This document shows positions 26,819 through 36,184 of a stretch of DNA of 64,000 nucleotides, in pieces. The notes below the pieces were generated by a model that saw only the letters and a program-made list of their open reading frames with translations, did no database searches and had not been told where the DNA came from. The translations under genes were made by a program, and so were the position numbers. This DNA comes from UTCFX2 sp002050125 (GTDB lineage Bacteria; Chloroflexota; Anaerolineae; Anaerolineales; UBA4823). The stretch lies in contig JAOSJQ010000001.1 of NCBI GenBank assembly GCA_027494035.1, positions 248,001 to 312,000 on the forward strand, read 5' to 3'. Every line of letters begins with the position of its first letter. The first letter of the stretch is position 1.

Positions 26819-28236
26819 TCTCCACGCTCCTCAAAATCCTTGAATTCATCGAAACTCGTCCCACCCGGGGAAAGCAAGACAACATCGCCAGGCTCCACAA
26901 TCTCGGCTGCACGCGCCACCGCTGCGCGCAGACCCGAGGCGTGCGAGAGGGTCAGCAGTTCGGTTCTCGATAGCTGCAATTCATCGAGTATCTTGTCCGC
27001 GGCTTCGCCAAACAGGATCAAGTGGTCTACGCGTTGTTTTACCAGGGAAGCGAAGTCCTTCCAGGGCAGTTGTTTATCCCGGCCCCCAGCGAGCAGCACC
27101 AGCGGTTCATCGAAGGACCGGATCGCCGCCATTGCTCGTTCTGGAGAGGTCGCAATCGAATCGTTGTACCAATCGGCGTCTTTCCAGCGGCGCACAAACT
27201 CCAGACGATGAGGAATGCCCCGAAAACCCTTCACCCCAGCCTGCATCGCCTGGATCGACAACCCAGCCGCGGCTGCAATGCAGCAAGCCGCCATTACATT
27301 CAACAGATTATGCTCTCCCCTCAACAAGATCTCGTCTCGGGCAATTACGGGCGCTTCGGTAATGCCCTCTCCCCCCTCTGCCCTAGAGTGCGGATGGCTT
27401 GGTTCTTTATGAAAGCGCAAGTAGACAGAATCGTGGCGCAGTTCCGCCCCGAGCTGACCCTTTGTCAGGCTTGTCAAACCGAACGAAGAAAGCCGCCCCC
27501 TGACTCGATCCGCCAGTGACCAGGCGCCTGGGTCGTCCCTGCCCAACACCGCATAGTCCTTCTCGGTTTGAAATTCCAGGATGCGCGTTTTGGCGCTGCG
27601 ATACGCCTGCATCGTTCCGTGCCGGTCCAGGTGGTTGGGTGTGATATTCAACACAGCCGCCACCTGGGGCGAACGCGTCATGATATCCAGTTGAAAGCTT
27701 GAAAGCTCCATCACTGCATAGTCATCGGGATGCATCTTTTCGATCTCGCGGATCAGGGGCGCGCCGATGTTTCCGCCGACCCACGCTTGCCGGCTGGGGG
27801 TCTTCAACCCGTCGGACTGAACCGCGCACTGCGCCATTCGCCCGACAAGCGCGGTTGTGGTCGTTTTGCCCGCTGAGCCGGTGATCCCGATAACTTTGCA
27901 CGGAGCCTCTTCGAGGAAAATCTGGGAATCGTTCGATAAAGGTATCCCTCGTTTAACTGCCTCGACAACCAATGGCAGCGTGAGCGGGACACCTCCCGAT
28001 GGACAAACGAGCGTCGCCGCTTCGAGCAAATCGAGGGGATGCCCTTCGCAAACCCACTCAAGGCGAGGGTCGTGGGCATAACTGAGCAGTGCTTCGTGCG
28101 CCTCAACCAGTTCGTCAAACGGTCGCTGGTCAGTGATCACAACCTGAGCGCCTTGTTTGAGCAAATAGCCAGCCAGCGCGGTTCCCTGGCGGGCTGCTCC
28201 GATAATGACTACGCGTTCGGCGCTCCAATCTCTCAT
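26785..28236 (-). CDS. murD: UDP-N-acetylmuramoylalanine--D-glutamate ligase
   Basis: A 483-residue Mur ligase adding D-Glu to UDP-MurNAc-L-Ala. Landmarks are the N-terminal IIGAARQGTALAGYL, the ATP P-loop GITGSAGKTTTTALV near residue 116, NITPNHLDRH, and the C-terminal LLAGGRDKQ and LLSPGGTSFDEF. It lies 8 nt after mraY and overlaps ftsW by 34 nt. Confidence 0.97.
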   Translation of the reverse strand: MRDWSAERVVIIGAARQGTALAGYLLKQGAQVVITDQRPFDELVEAHEALLSYAHDPRLEWVCEGHPLDLLEAATLVCPSGGVPLTLPLVVEAVKRGIPLSNDSQIFLEEAPCKVIGITGSAGKTTTTALVGRMAQCAVQSDGLKTPSRQAWVGGNIGAPLIREIEKMHPDDYAVMELSSFQLDIMTRSPQVAAVLNITPNHLDRHGTMQAYRSAKTRILEFQTEKDYAVLGRDDPGAWSLADRVRGRLSSFGLTSLTKGQLGAELRHDSVYLRFHKEPSHPHSRAEGGEGITEAPVIARDEILLRGEHNLLNVMAACCIAAAAGLSIQAMQAGVKGFRGIPHRLEFVRRWKDADWYNDSIATSPERAMAAIRSFDEPLVLLAGGRDKQLPWKDFASLVKQRVDHLILFGEAADKILDELQLSRTELLTLSHASGLRAAVARAAEIVEPGDVVLLSPGGTSFDEFKDFEERGECFARWVNELT

Positions 28237-28244
28237 TTTCTATC

Positions 28245-29237
28245 TCACACGACTGCCAATGCCACGCCTATCATGGCGAACAGCAAACTGATCAACCAGA
28301 ATCGCTGGACAACCTGGGTTTCGCTCCAGCCCGAAAGCTCAAAATGGTGATGAATTGGCGCCATTTTGAATAACCGCCTGCCGCCGGTCAACTTGAAATA
28401 CGCCACTTGAAGAACCACGCTCAGAACCACGCTGGAGGGAATGATGGCGATGACCGGCAGCAGCACCCATTGCCCGGTCATCAAGGCGACCACAGCCAGG
28501 GTTGCGCCGAGCGAAAGCGCGCCGGTATCGCCCATGAACAATTGAGCCGGGTGGACGTTGAACCACAAGAAACCGAACACCGCTCCGACCACCGTGAAAC
28601 AAAAATGCGCCAGGAATACCTGCCCCTGGATCAGCGCAATCCCGCCATAGGTGACAAACGCAGTCGCTGAAATCAATCCTGCCAGCCCATCCAAGCCATC
28701 CGTGAGATTGACCGCGTTGCAATAGGTCACGATAACAAACGCCGCGATCGGCACATACCAGATCCCCAAATCCAACAGCCCCGGCATACCGGGGATGAAA
28801 AGTTCGGGCGCGTCTAGTAGATACTTTAATGTGACAGCAATCACCAGCGCAAAGATCACCTGGAAAATAAATTTCGTGCGCGCACTCAACCCTTTAGCGC
28901 GCCGCTCTCCCCGCAACCCTGCCCAATCATCCACCGCACCGAGCATAGTGAAAACGATCATCGTCCCCATTGGCAAAAGAATCGAGCGCCCAATCAGCGT
29001 GTACCCAAAGAACGAGCTTGCATTCATCAGCACGGTAATCAGCACCACGGGGATTACAATCATCACACCCCCCATGGTGGGGGTCCCGATTTTCGCGAAG
29101 TGCCGCTCCGGACCGTCTACCCTGATCGCTTTTCCTACCTTGAAGTAACGCAGCACGCGCAACAGCGGTGTGCCCCAAATCACGGTCATCATAAAGCTGA
29201 AACCAGCCAGGGCTACCGCCATGGAGGATTGGTTCAT
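28245..29237 (-). CDS. mraY: Phospho-N-acetylmuramoyl-pentapeptide transferase
   Basis: A 330-residue polytopic membrane enzyme that transfers the pentapeptide precursor to undecaprenyl phosphate, forming lipid I. The Mg2+/active-site segments are present: GTPTMGG near residue 50, VDDWAGL near 100, NAVNLTDGLDGLAG mid-protein, and MGDTGALSLGA and MAPIHHHFE toward the end. The ATG at 29237 overlaps the murF stop as ATGA and gives the normal N-terminus; an upstream in-frame start would lie inside murF. Confidence 0.97.
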   Translation of the reverse strand: MNQSSMAVALAGFSFMMTVIWGTPLLRVLRYFKVGKAIRVDGPERHFAKIGTPTMGGVMIVIPVVLITVLMNASSFFGYTLIGRSILLPMGTMIVFTMLGAVDDWAGLRGERRAKGLSARTKFIFQVIFALVIAVTLKYLLDAPELFIPGMPGLLDLGIWYVPIAAFVIVTYCNAVNLTDGLDGLAGLISATAFVTYGGIALIQGQVFLAHFCFTVVGAVFGFLWFNVHPAQLFMGDTGALSLGATLAVVALMTGQWVLLPVIAIIPSSVVLSVVLQVAYFKLTGGRRLFKMAPIHHHFELSGWSETQVVQRFWLISLLFAMIGVALAVV

Positions 29238-30652
29238 GACCAAGCCTCCAGCGCAGTTACAATCCGCTCCATGTGCATTCCATGCGAGCCTTTGATCAGC
29301 ACCACATCGTCTGGCGTAAGACAATCTTTCAGCTTCTCGATCGCTTGAGAAATATCATCCAACTCGATGATGGACTGCGCCGGAAGCCCGGCAGAACGGG
29401 CAGCCGCGGCGATCAAGCGGGCTTTCTCTCCCACCGTGATCAACTGGTCCACTACTTCTGCGGCGCGCACGCCGACCATCGCATGACCGCGTTTTTCGTA
29501 TTGCCCCAACTCCAGCATATCCCCTAAAACCGCAATCTTACGTCCTTGCAGTTCGCCCAAGAGATTGAGCGCCGCCAGGTTCGATTCTGGAGAGGCGTTG
29601 TACGAGTCATCCAATATCAGGGCGCTGTTAGGAGCGCGCACAGTGGCGAGCCTGAGCTGCGCCTCTTCTGACCGAAGTCCGGCGACAATTTCCTGCCAGG
29701 TCAATCCTTCAACCAGACCAACTGCGGTGGCGCGCAGAACCGTGTGAACAGAATGCCGGCCAATTAGGGGCGCCCGCAGGTGAAGTATTTCATTGCGGAA
29801 GTGCAGTCTGAATCGAATGCCATCCAACCCCAGCCCTTCGATATTGTCAGCCCACAAATCCGCTTGCGGATCCAGCCCATAGAAAAAAACTCTGGCTGAG
29901 GTGAGCTCTGCCATCTGACGGACCCAGGGATCGTCGAAATTCAGGATCGCCGTCCCCCGGGGGGCAGCAGGCAAGGCTTGTACAAGCTCCGCTTTACCAT
30001 GTGCGATTTCTTCCTGGCTTCCAGCTCTTTCAGCGTGAACCATGCCAACATTTGTTATTACACCAACCTCAGGATGAGCCAGATCACAAAGGAGTTTAAT
30101 CTCGCCTGCAACGTAGAAACCCATTTCCAGTACCGCGCGTTGATGGTCTTCCCTCAGCGATAGCAGCGTCAGCGGCAAACCGATTTCATTGTTCAGGTTG
30201 CCCGGATTTTTTAGCGTCTTATAACGCTGCGAGAGAACCTCGGCTGCGAGTTCTTTGGTGGTGGATTTTCCAACGCTGCCGGTGATGCCCACAACTTTAA
30301 CTGGCATCTTGCCCCGCCAAAAGCCGGCGATTTTTTGCAGACTCGCCAGGTTGTCATTGACGAGCAGACAGAAAGGAGTTTGAACTGCCTGGTTGAGATC
30401 GCCTGCGTTTTCTTCGCGCAGGTCAATTACCTTAAAGTCAGCGCCTGGATCGCGCTGCGCGAGCGCCAGGCAGGCGCCGTTCATGAATGCCGCTTGAATA
30501 AAATCATGACCATCGAAGTTCTCACCGCGTAATGCAACGAACATCGCCCCCGGATATGCCTGGCGCGAATCGATCACGCCCCCGGTCACTTCTGCACTTG
30601 CCCAGTCGGGGTGCGTACCACTTAGAGCTTCGATGACGTCTGCAATCTTCAT
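29234..30652 (-). CDS. murF: UDP-MurNAc-tripeptide--D-Ala-D-Ala ligase
   Basis: A 472-residue Mur ligase that completes the pentapeptide by adding D-Ala-D-Ala. The P-loop GITGSVGKSTTKE is near residue 121, with NLNNEIGLPLTLL, DDSYNASPES and LGDMLELG following, all typical of MurF rather than MurE. It directly follows ftsI; the murE gene commonly found between the two is absent. It overlaps mraY by 4 nt. Confidence 0.97.
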   Translation of the reverse strand: MKIADVIEALSGTHPDWASAEVTGGVIDSRQAYPGAMFVALRGENFDGHDFIQAAFMNGACLALAQRDPGADFKVIDLREENAGDLNQAVQTPFCLLVNDNLASLQKIAGFWRGKMPVKVVGITGSVGKSTTKELAAEVLSQRYKTLKNPGNLNNEIGLPLTLLSLREDHQRAVLEMGFYVAGEIKLLCDLAHPEVGVITNVGMVHAERAGSQEEIAHGKAELVQALPAAPRGTAILNFDDPWVRQMAELTSARVFFYGLDPQADLWADNIEGLGLDGIRFRLHFRNEILHLRAPLIGRHSVHTVLRATAVGLVEGLTWQEIVAGLRSEEAQLRLATVRAPNSALILDDSYNASPESNLAALNLLGELQGRKIAVLGDMLELGQYEKRGHAMVGVRAAEVVDQLITVGEKARLIAAAARSAGLPAQSIIELDDISQAIEKLKDCLTPDDVVLIKGSHGMHMERIVTALEAWS

Positions 30653-30684
30653 CGTATCAGTTCGTACTCAGCAGCATCCATATG

Positions 30685-32454
30685 CTATGGTTCGCTGCTC
30701 AATTTGCGCCGGATATCGTCCGGAGGCAGGTTGAGCAGCACAACTAACTCTTCTACCGCTTCGCGGAATACGGGTGCGGCGACCACAGAACCCCAAGGGG
30801 AGATGCCAGGCTTCTCCAACCAGACATAGATCAGGAAGCGCGGATCATCTAGGGGACCCCAACCCACAAATGAAGCGTTGGTTTGGTTCGATGTATAGCC
30901 GTCCGGGGTAGGAATTTCCGCCGTGCCCGTCTTGCCCGCCACACGATAACCTGTGATCAGGGCATCTGAAGATTCCAACTCAAGCGAGCGGGCTAATAAC
31001 CGGCTCAGCTTGTTCGCCGTCTCAGCCTTCAACGGCATGCTCAATACCCGCTGATCGATTTGGTGCTGATACCCTTCGCTTACCACCGCCTGGACGACTT
31101 GAGGCGCCATCATGACGCCCTGGTTCGCGATCGCCGAGATCGCCACCGCCATCTGGATCGGGGTTGCCGCGACGCCCTGCCCAAAAGCGTTTGTAGCCAG
31201 TTCAGCCTCGTACCAATCGCTGTCGCCCGGCTCTTTCAAACGACCGGAGCCCTCGCCTGCCAGGTCGATCCCAGATACATGTCCGATCCCAAAGTTACGC
31301 AGATAGCGGTAAAAATCCTCGGGGCCGACCTGTGTAGCGACCCACGCCAGACAGACGTTTAAGGAGTGCTGCATACAGCCCTGCATGTCTTGCGGACCCC
31401 AGGCTCCCTGGTTCCAGTTGGTAATCACCGCGCCGCCAACTTCGATTACACCGGTATCAACGAAAACGGTTTCGGGCGTAACAGCCCCAACGTCTAGCGC
31501 GGACGCCATTGTCAGAACTTTGAAAACCGATCCCGGCTCATAAGCCTGCGTTATCGCCCGGTTGAAAGGTGTGTCCTTCGGAAATACCTGAGCGAATTTC
31601 CAGAACTGGTTCAGGTCCATGCGCGGGGTGGTCGCCAAAGCCATCACCTCGCCGGTGCGTGGGTCCAGGACAACCAGCGTGCCCGAATCCGAGCCGGTTT
31701 GAGCCACCGCGCGGTCGATGACTTGTTCCATCGCCCGCTGAACCTCGCGATCAATCGTGAGTACCAGGTTCGCCCCATTCGGGACGCTTGGAAGTTCCTG
31801 GGCGCGATTTGGATCCAGCGGGACGCGGACTTTTTTAGACCTGCCTGCCAGCAGCGAATCGAAACGCTCTTCTAAACCAAAATATCCTTCGCCCTCGGCG
31901 TTCACAAATCCAAGGATATTCGAAGCCAGCGTTTCTTCCGGGTAGATCCGCCCCAGATGCGGATAATAAACCAGCCCCCTCAGACTGGGTTTGTTTTCAT
32001 CCTTCCCGCCGGAGTACATCGAATTCATCTGCTCGATGACAACTTTGAGTTTTTCGATTTCTTCCGGGGGGACATTGTCGATCAAGAGAGCGTATACTGA
32101 AGTTGAAGAAGCCTGTAAACTGGCGCGCGCCAACGCATAATCATAATTAACTCCCAGCAATGCGCTGACCGTCTGGGCAATCGTCATAGGGTTTTTTACG
32201 TCCTGAAGCTCAACGCCAACTTCGTAAACCGTTCGATTGCCCGCAAGAAGGTGACCTCTCTGGTCGTAGATCTGGCCGCGCGCCGGGGTGATCGTCATCG
32301 AGGGATTGGTGATGGTTTCGCCCATATCGCGCAGCTTCTGACCCAGATCAGGATTGGCTTGAATGCGCACCATCTGAAAAATAATAATGACCGGAAAAAC
32401 TGTAAACAGCGTCCCCAACAGTGAATATCTCCGGCTCCGCTCCTGAGCTTTCAT
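30685..32454 (-). CDS. ftsI: Septal peptidoglycan transpeptidase FtsI (PBP2/3-type)
   Basis: A 589-residue class B penicillin-binding protein that crosslinks septal wall with FtsW. It has a short cytoplasmic N-terminus, one membrane helix near residues 12-32, a dimerisation/pedestal domain (ARGQIYDQRGHLLAGN) and a transpeptidase domain with PGSVFKVLTM (SxxK), HSLNVCLA (SxN) and VAGKTGTAEIP (KTG). No PASTA domains are present. The ATG at 32454 overlaps the upstream gene's stop as ATGA; a start 54 nt earlier is therefore rejected. Confidence 0.96.
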   Translation of the reverse strand: MKAQERSRRYSLLGTLFTVFPVIIIFQMVRIQANPDLGQKLRDMGETITNPSMTITPARGQIYDQRGHLLAGNRTVYEVGVELQDVKNPMTIAQTVSALLGVNYDYALARASLQASSTSVYALLIDNVPPEEIEKLKVVIEQMNSMYSGGKDENKPSLRGLVYYPHLGRIYPEETLASNILGFVNAEGEGYFGLEERFDSLLAGRSKKVRVPLDPNRAQELPSVPNGANLVLTIDREVQRAMEQVIDRAVAQTGSDSGTLVVLDPRTGEVMALATTPRMDLNQFWKFAQVFPKDTPFNRAITQAYEPGSVFKVLTMASALDVGAVTPETVFVDTGVIEVGGAVITNWNQGAWGPQDMQGCMQHSLNVCLAWVATQVGPEDFYRYLRNFGIGHVSGIDLAGEGSGRLKEPGDSDWYEAELATNAFGQGVAATPIQMAVAISAIANQGVMMAPQVVQAVVSEGYQHQIDQRVLSMPLKAETANKLSRLLARSLELESSDALITGYRVAGKTGTAEIPTPDGYTSNQTNASFVGWGPLDDPRFLIYVWLEKPGISPWGSVVAAPVFREAVEELVVLLNLPPDDIRRKLSSEP

Positions 32455-32930
32455 CTTTGTTCCTCGGTTAGAATTGTGTACCAATCCATCGCTTTCCGAG
32501 CAAGCCATTCAAAGATCGACTCAGTGTATTCGGGCGGCATCGCAATAGCCCTGACAACCGTCCTCTCAGATGTCGGCGCCAGGATGATCGCTGGGCGTTC
32601 AACGTATCCAGGAACAGAGAGATAGACAATTTCATCTGTAGGAACCTGGATGAACCCAAGGCTTTCAGCGCGCGCCTCCATTTGTGATGATGACAAAATG
32701 CGAGCCAGCTCAGATTGCAGATCCTCAATTTCGCGATTGAATTTCTTGACGTCCGCTTGCATGGCTTGAATATCACGCCCCACCGCCGTCGCGCGAGCGC
32801 TGATATTTAGATATATGCCTGCGACTAAAGCTATCAGCACGACAATCAACAGGAAAAGCGCGATTGTCTGCAATTGTTTGCGCCACGGCGCCTGCGAATA
32901 ATTTCGAGCAAGGTTTTCGAATTGATCCAT
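32451..32930 (-). CDS. FtsL/DivIC-like septum protein
   Basis: A 159-residue bitopic protein with one membrane helix (residues 21-43) and an extracytoplasmic coiled coil (about 45-85), the architecture of FtsL and DivIC. It sits in the ftsL position, between rsmH and ftsI. The product continues for about 70 residues beyond the coiled coil, longer than a typical FtsL. It probably bridges FtsQ to FtsI/FtsW. Assignment rests on topology and position because FtsL sequences are poorly conserved. Confidence 0.75.
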   Translation of the reverse strand: MDQFENLARNYSQAPWRKQLQTIALFLLIVVLIALVAGIYLNISARATAVGRDIQAMQADVKKFNREIEDLQSELARILSSSQMEARAESLGFIQVPTDEIVYLSVPGYVERPAIILAPTSERTVVRAIAMPPEYTESIFEWLARKAMDWYTILTEEQR

Positions 32931-33012
32931 TTGTCAAGCCACAGACAAGACAGTCAGAAATGAATTTGCAATAACTATGCCAGCAAGGCTTCCAACCTCG
33001 ATCTCTGCCCGT

Positions 33013-33978
<966 letters not shown>

Positions 33979-34000
33979 TGAGCATTGATCCAGAAGTTCA

Positions 34001-34438
34001 TTAAACAGCCAGGCTCAACGCTGCAAATCGATCTGGGTTAGATTGCGCGTCCATCAAGGTTTTATTTTGCGCCTCCCAGGCATCAAGCGACCAGATTTCA
34101 AAGTAATCACCCACCCCAACGATCACCGAGCCGCTTTCAAGCCCGGCAAATTCGCGCAGATACTGCGAAAGCAAGATTCGACCAGCCTTGTCGAGCTCAA
34201 CGTGATTGGCAGTAGAGAACACCAGCCGGCGCAGCAATCTGGCACTCGAATCGGTCAAACTCATTCGATTGACACGCTCCGAAATCTCGGCAAATTTGTC
34301 GGAAGGGAGCACAATCAGGTTCTGGTCAAACCCCTGCATGACGTAGGCGCCTTCAGGCATCAGATCAGCGCGATAGCGAAACGGCACCGTCAGGCGCCCT
34401 TTTTCATCCAAGTTGTGGTAGAATTGACCTAAGAACAT
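34001..34438 (-). CDS. mraZ: Transcriptional regulator MraZ
   Basis: A 145-residue AbrB-fold protein that represses the division and cell-wall operon by binding repeats upstream of its own gene. Both SpoVT/AbrB half-domains are visible, starting with FLGQFYHNLDEKGRLTVPFR and repeating near residue 80 (ANHVELDKAGRILLSQYLREF). It is the first gene of the operon, with AAGGAAGG upstream of the ATG and three TGGG-type boxes in its leader. Confidence 0.98.
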   Translation of the reverse strand: MFLGQFYHNLDEKGRLTVPFRYRADLMPEGAYVMQGFDQNLIVLPSDKFAEISERVNRMSLTDSSARLLRRLVFSTANHVELDKAGRILLSQYLREFAGLESGSVIVGVGDYFEIWSLDAWEAQNKTLMDAQSNPDRFAALSLAV

Positions 34439-34465
34439 TAGTTCTACCTTCCTTTATAAAAGCCA

Positions 34466-34487
34466 GAACGCCGGAAGTCCGGCGTTC
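34466..34487 (-). other. Perfect 9-bp hairpin in the mraZ leader
   Basis: GAACGCCGG and CCGGCGTTC pair perfectly around a 4-nt loop between the MraZ boxes and the mraZ ribosome-binding site. The transcript continues TGGCTTTTAT, so it could work as a weak attenuator or stabilise the long mRNA. Confidence 0.6.
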
Positions 34488-34512
34488 CACCACATATTCC
34501 CACTCTGCCCCA
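34488..34512 (-). promoter_or_regulatory. MraZ operator: three TGGG-type boxes at 10-bp spacing
   Basis: On the minus strand TGGGG (34512-34508), TGGGA (34502-34498) and TGGTG (34492-34488) repeat exactly every 10 bp. This is the arrangement known for MraZ binding sites. They lie just downstream of the predicted transcription start near 34517, so autorepression is expected. The third box has one deviation. Confidence 0.85.
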
Positions 34513-34523
34513 CAAACACACAC

Positions 34524-34552
34524 AGTATAACTATATTTCCGCTGAAATGCAA
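34524..34552 (-). promoter_or_regulatory. Promoter of the mraZ-ftsZ operon
   Basis: TATACT (34529-34524) is a five-of-six -10 match, preceded at 17 bp by a weak -35, TTGCAT (34552-34547). The predicted start is near 34517, overlapping the MraZ boxes. Confidence 0.6.
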
Positions 34553-34733
34553 GGCTTTAACCCAACAAAAAGGCAAACTTGGCGGGTTTTTAACAATTCC
34601 AATTTTCAACATCTTGCTCTTCAAAAAAAAGCGAGTTACATGAGTGCCTGGCGTAGGGAGTGGTGAAAAAATGGGCTGAAGCTGGGAGATGATTAATTGT
34701 CCGATATTCAGTCGAACAGAACGCCAAATGACC

Positions 34734-34764
34734 CCTCCCCAAATCTGGGACGGATTTGGGGAGG
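34734..34764. repeat. 12-bp perfect inverted repeat in the mraZ/recA-like gap
   Basis: CCTCCCCAAATC (34734-34745) pairs with GATTTGGGGAGG (34753-34764) around a 7-nt loop and is followed by a G-rich run (34766-34778). No T-run follows on either strand. It looks like a palindromic dispersed repeat. The rest of 34560-34850 shows no gene. Confidence 0.6.
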
Positions 34765-34898
34765 TCAGGGGGAGGGGGAATTTAGACCCAATATTTTAGC
34801 CACTCCCCTGGCTCGCGGAAACGGGATGAACGGGTCGATTTGTTGTAAAATTGACAAATCAGTCGATCCTTACATTTCGAAAAGAGGAATACTGGCTC

Positions 34899-35825
34899 TT
34901 GAATTCAAACTTGATCGATCTGTCAGCTAAACGCCAGGCGCGCCGCGTGATCTCAAGCGGGTCCCTGAAACTGGATATCGCGCTGGGCGTTGGAGGCTGT
35001 TTAACCGGCTCGATCGTGGAGATCAGCGGCGCTTCTGCGACTGGAAAGACCACCCTGTGCCAGCACATCGCCGCGGAAGCGCAAAAGCTCGGCGGCTTGG
35101 CAGCCTGGATTGACACTGACATGAGTTTCTCCCCCGCTTTCGCTCAGCGGTGCGGGGTTGATCTACCAAATTTGTACTTTGGTCAGCCGGTCACTGCGGA
35201 ACAGGCTTTAGACATTTTGGAACGATTGGTCAGAAGCGCGGCGTTCTCTGTAATCATTTTTGATTCGCTGCAGACCCTGGTTCCAGCAATCGAATTCAAG
35301 CGCGCGCAACTTGAAGTCAATCAAGCGCGAGATCATGAACTGCTCTCCGCCTGTCTGAACCACATCGAGGCGCAGCTCAGCCATAGCAATACCCTGGTCG
35401 TTTTTACGAATGCCTCTGATGCGAAGATGAGCGCGATTTATCACCGTCTGGGGGAGCAAATCAGTCGATTGGCGATCAAGCTGCATGCCTCGATCCGGCT
35501 ACATTTGCACCGGTTGCAGGAAATCAAACGCGGAAAAGATCATCGCGGCGCAAGAATTCAAGCGCGAGTGATAAAAAATAAATTTGCGCCCTGTTTATAT
35601 ACGACAGATTTTGATATAATATACGATCGAGGGATTGATCGCGCTGTGGAAGTGTTTTCCCTGGCAGCCTCTCTTCATTCTATTTGCCAGACTGATAATG
35701 GCTTTTATTATCGAGAGGTTTTTCTGGGCAAGACACCTCAGCAGGCGTTGGATTTTTTGACAGGCGACTTATCAGTCATTCAGGCGCTTGAAAGCGAAAT
35801 CCGACAAAAGCTAATTCCTCAATAG
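34899..35825 (+). CDS. Degenerate RecA-like ATPase (RecA paralog)
   Basis: A 308-residue protein colinear with RecA from GSLKLDIALGVGG onward. Walker A is GASATGKTT (residues 44-52) and Walker B is VIIFDSL (D122). Key recombinase features are missing. The catalytic Glu96 position is Asp74 (IDTDMS). The L1 segment near 137-148 lacks the EMGDSHVGLQAR pattern. The switch glutamine Gln194 is Ala172 (FTNAS). L2 (172-192) keeps its length but has lost the Phe and Gly-Gly. The N-terminal polymerisation helix is short or absent. TTG 34899 with GAGGA upstream was chosen as start; a TTG at 34851 would add 16 residues. It lies upstream of recX and rny, where recA normally sits. ATP binding is plausible; strand exchange is doubtful. 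Confidence 0.82.
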   Translation: MNSNLIDLSAKRQARRVISSGSLKLDIALGVGGCLTGSIVEISGASATGKTTLCQHIAAEAQKLGGLAAWIDTDMSFSPAFAQRCGVDLPNLYFGQPVTAEQALDILERLVRSAAFSVIIFDSLQTLVPAIEFKRAQLEVNQARDHELLSACLNHIEAQLSHSNTLVVFTNASDAKMSAIYHRLGEQISRLAIKLHASIRLHLHRLQEIKRGKDHRGARIQARVIKNKFAPCLYTTDFDIIYDRGIDRAVEVFSLAASLHSICQTDNGFYYREVFLGKTPQQALDFLTGDLSVIQALESEIRQKLIPQ

Positions 35826-35869
35826 AAAACCGCCGCAACAGAGCTTTTTGTGGCCAGTACGTGACCAAG

Positions 35870-35892
35870 CAATACCCTGACCGGTATTGTTT
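35870..35892 (+). terminator. Weak terminator-like hairpin after the recA-like gene
   Basis: CAATACC (35870-35876) pairs with GGTATTG (35883-35889), followed by three T residues. The 359-bp gap up to recX holds no gene that I can support. Confidence 0.4.
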
Positions 35893-36126
35893 AATCAGAT
35901 TGATCTCGGGACATTTACCAATGACGCAGCTTTCGGATTTAACCGCTGACCAACCGAAAGTGGAAAGCAAAAGGATGTCAAGCCGATAAACATGGTGGTT
36001 AAACAGGCAAGTGCCAGCCGCGCTGTCGTAACATAAAAGGGTCGGATATCAAGACCGCTCCTCAGTTCGGTTAACCTCATCATCGGTAGTTGTTGCCGAG
36101 ACCACACATCTGAATGGACACAGATG

Positions 36127-36166
36127 GCCGCAGCCTGTTCTGGCAGGAATGCGGCTTTATGTTTTT
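36127..36166 (+). terminator. Terminator or attenuator just before recX
   Basis: GCCGCA (36127-36132) pairs with TGCGGC (36150-36155), with an inner CCTG/CAGG helix, followed by a T-rich run TTTATGTTTTT. It lies only 19 bp before the recX start. It therefore separates the recA-like gene from recX-rny or controls readthrough. Confidence 0.6.
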
Positions 36167-36184
36167 GGCTGAATGAATGATTGA

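Noticed and set aside
35826..36184. A gene or gene remnant in the gap between the RecA-like gene and recX
   Set aside because: No frame of useful length or recognisable protein fragment was found; only two hairpins stand out.
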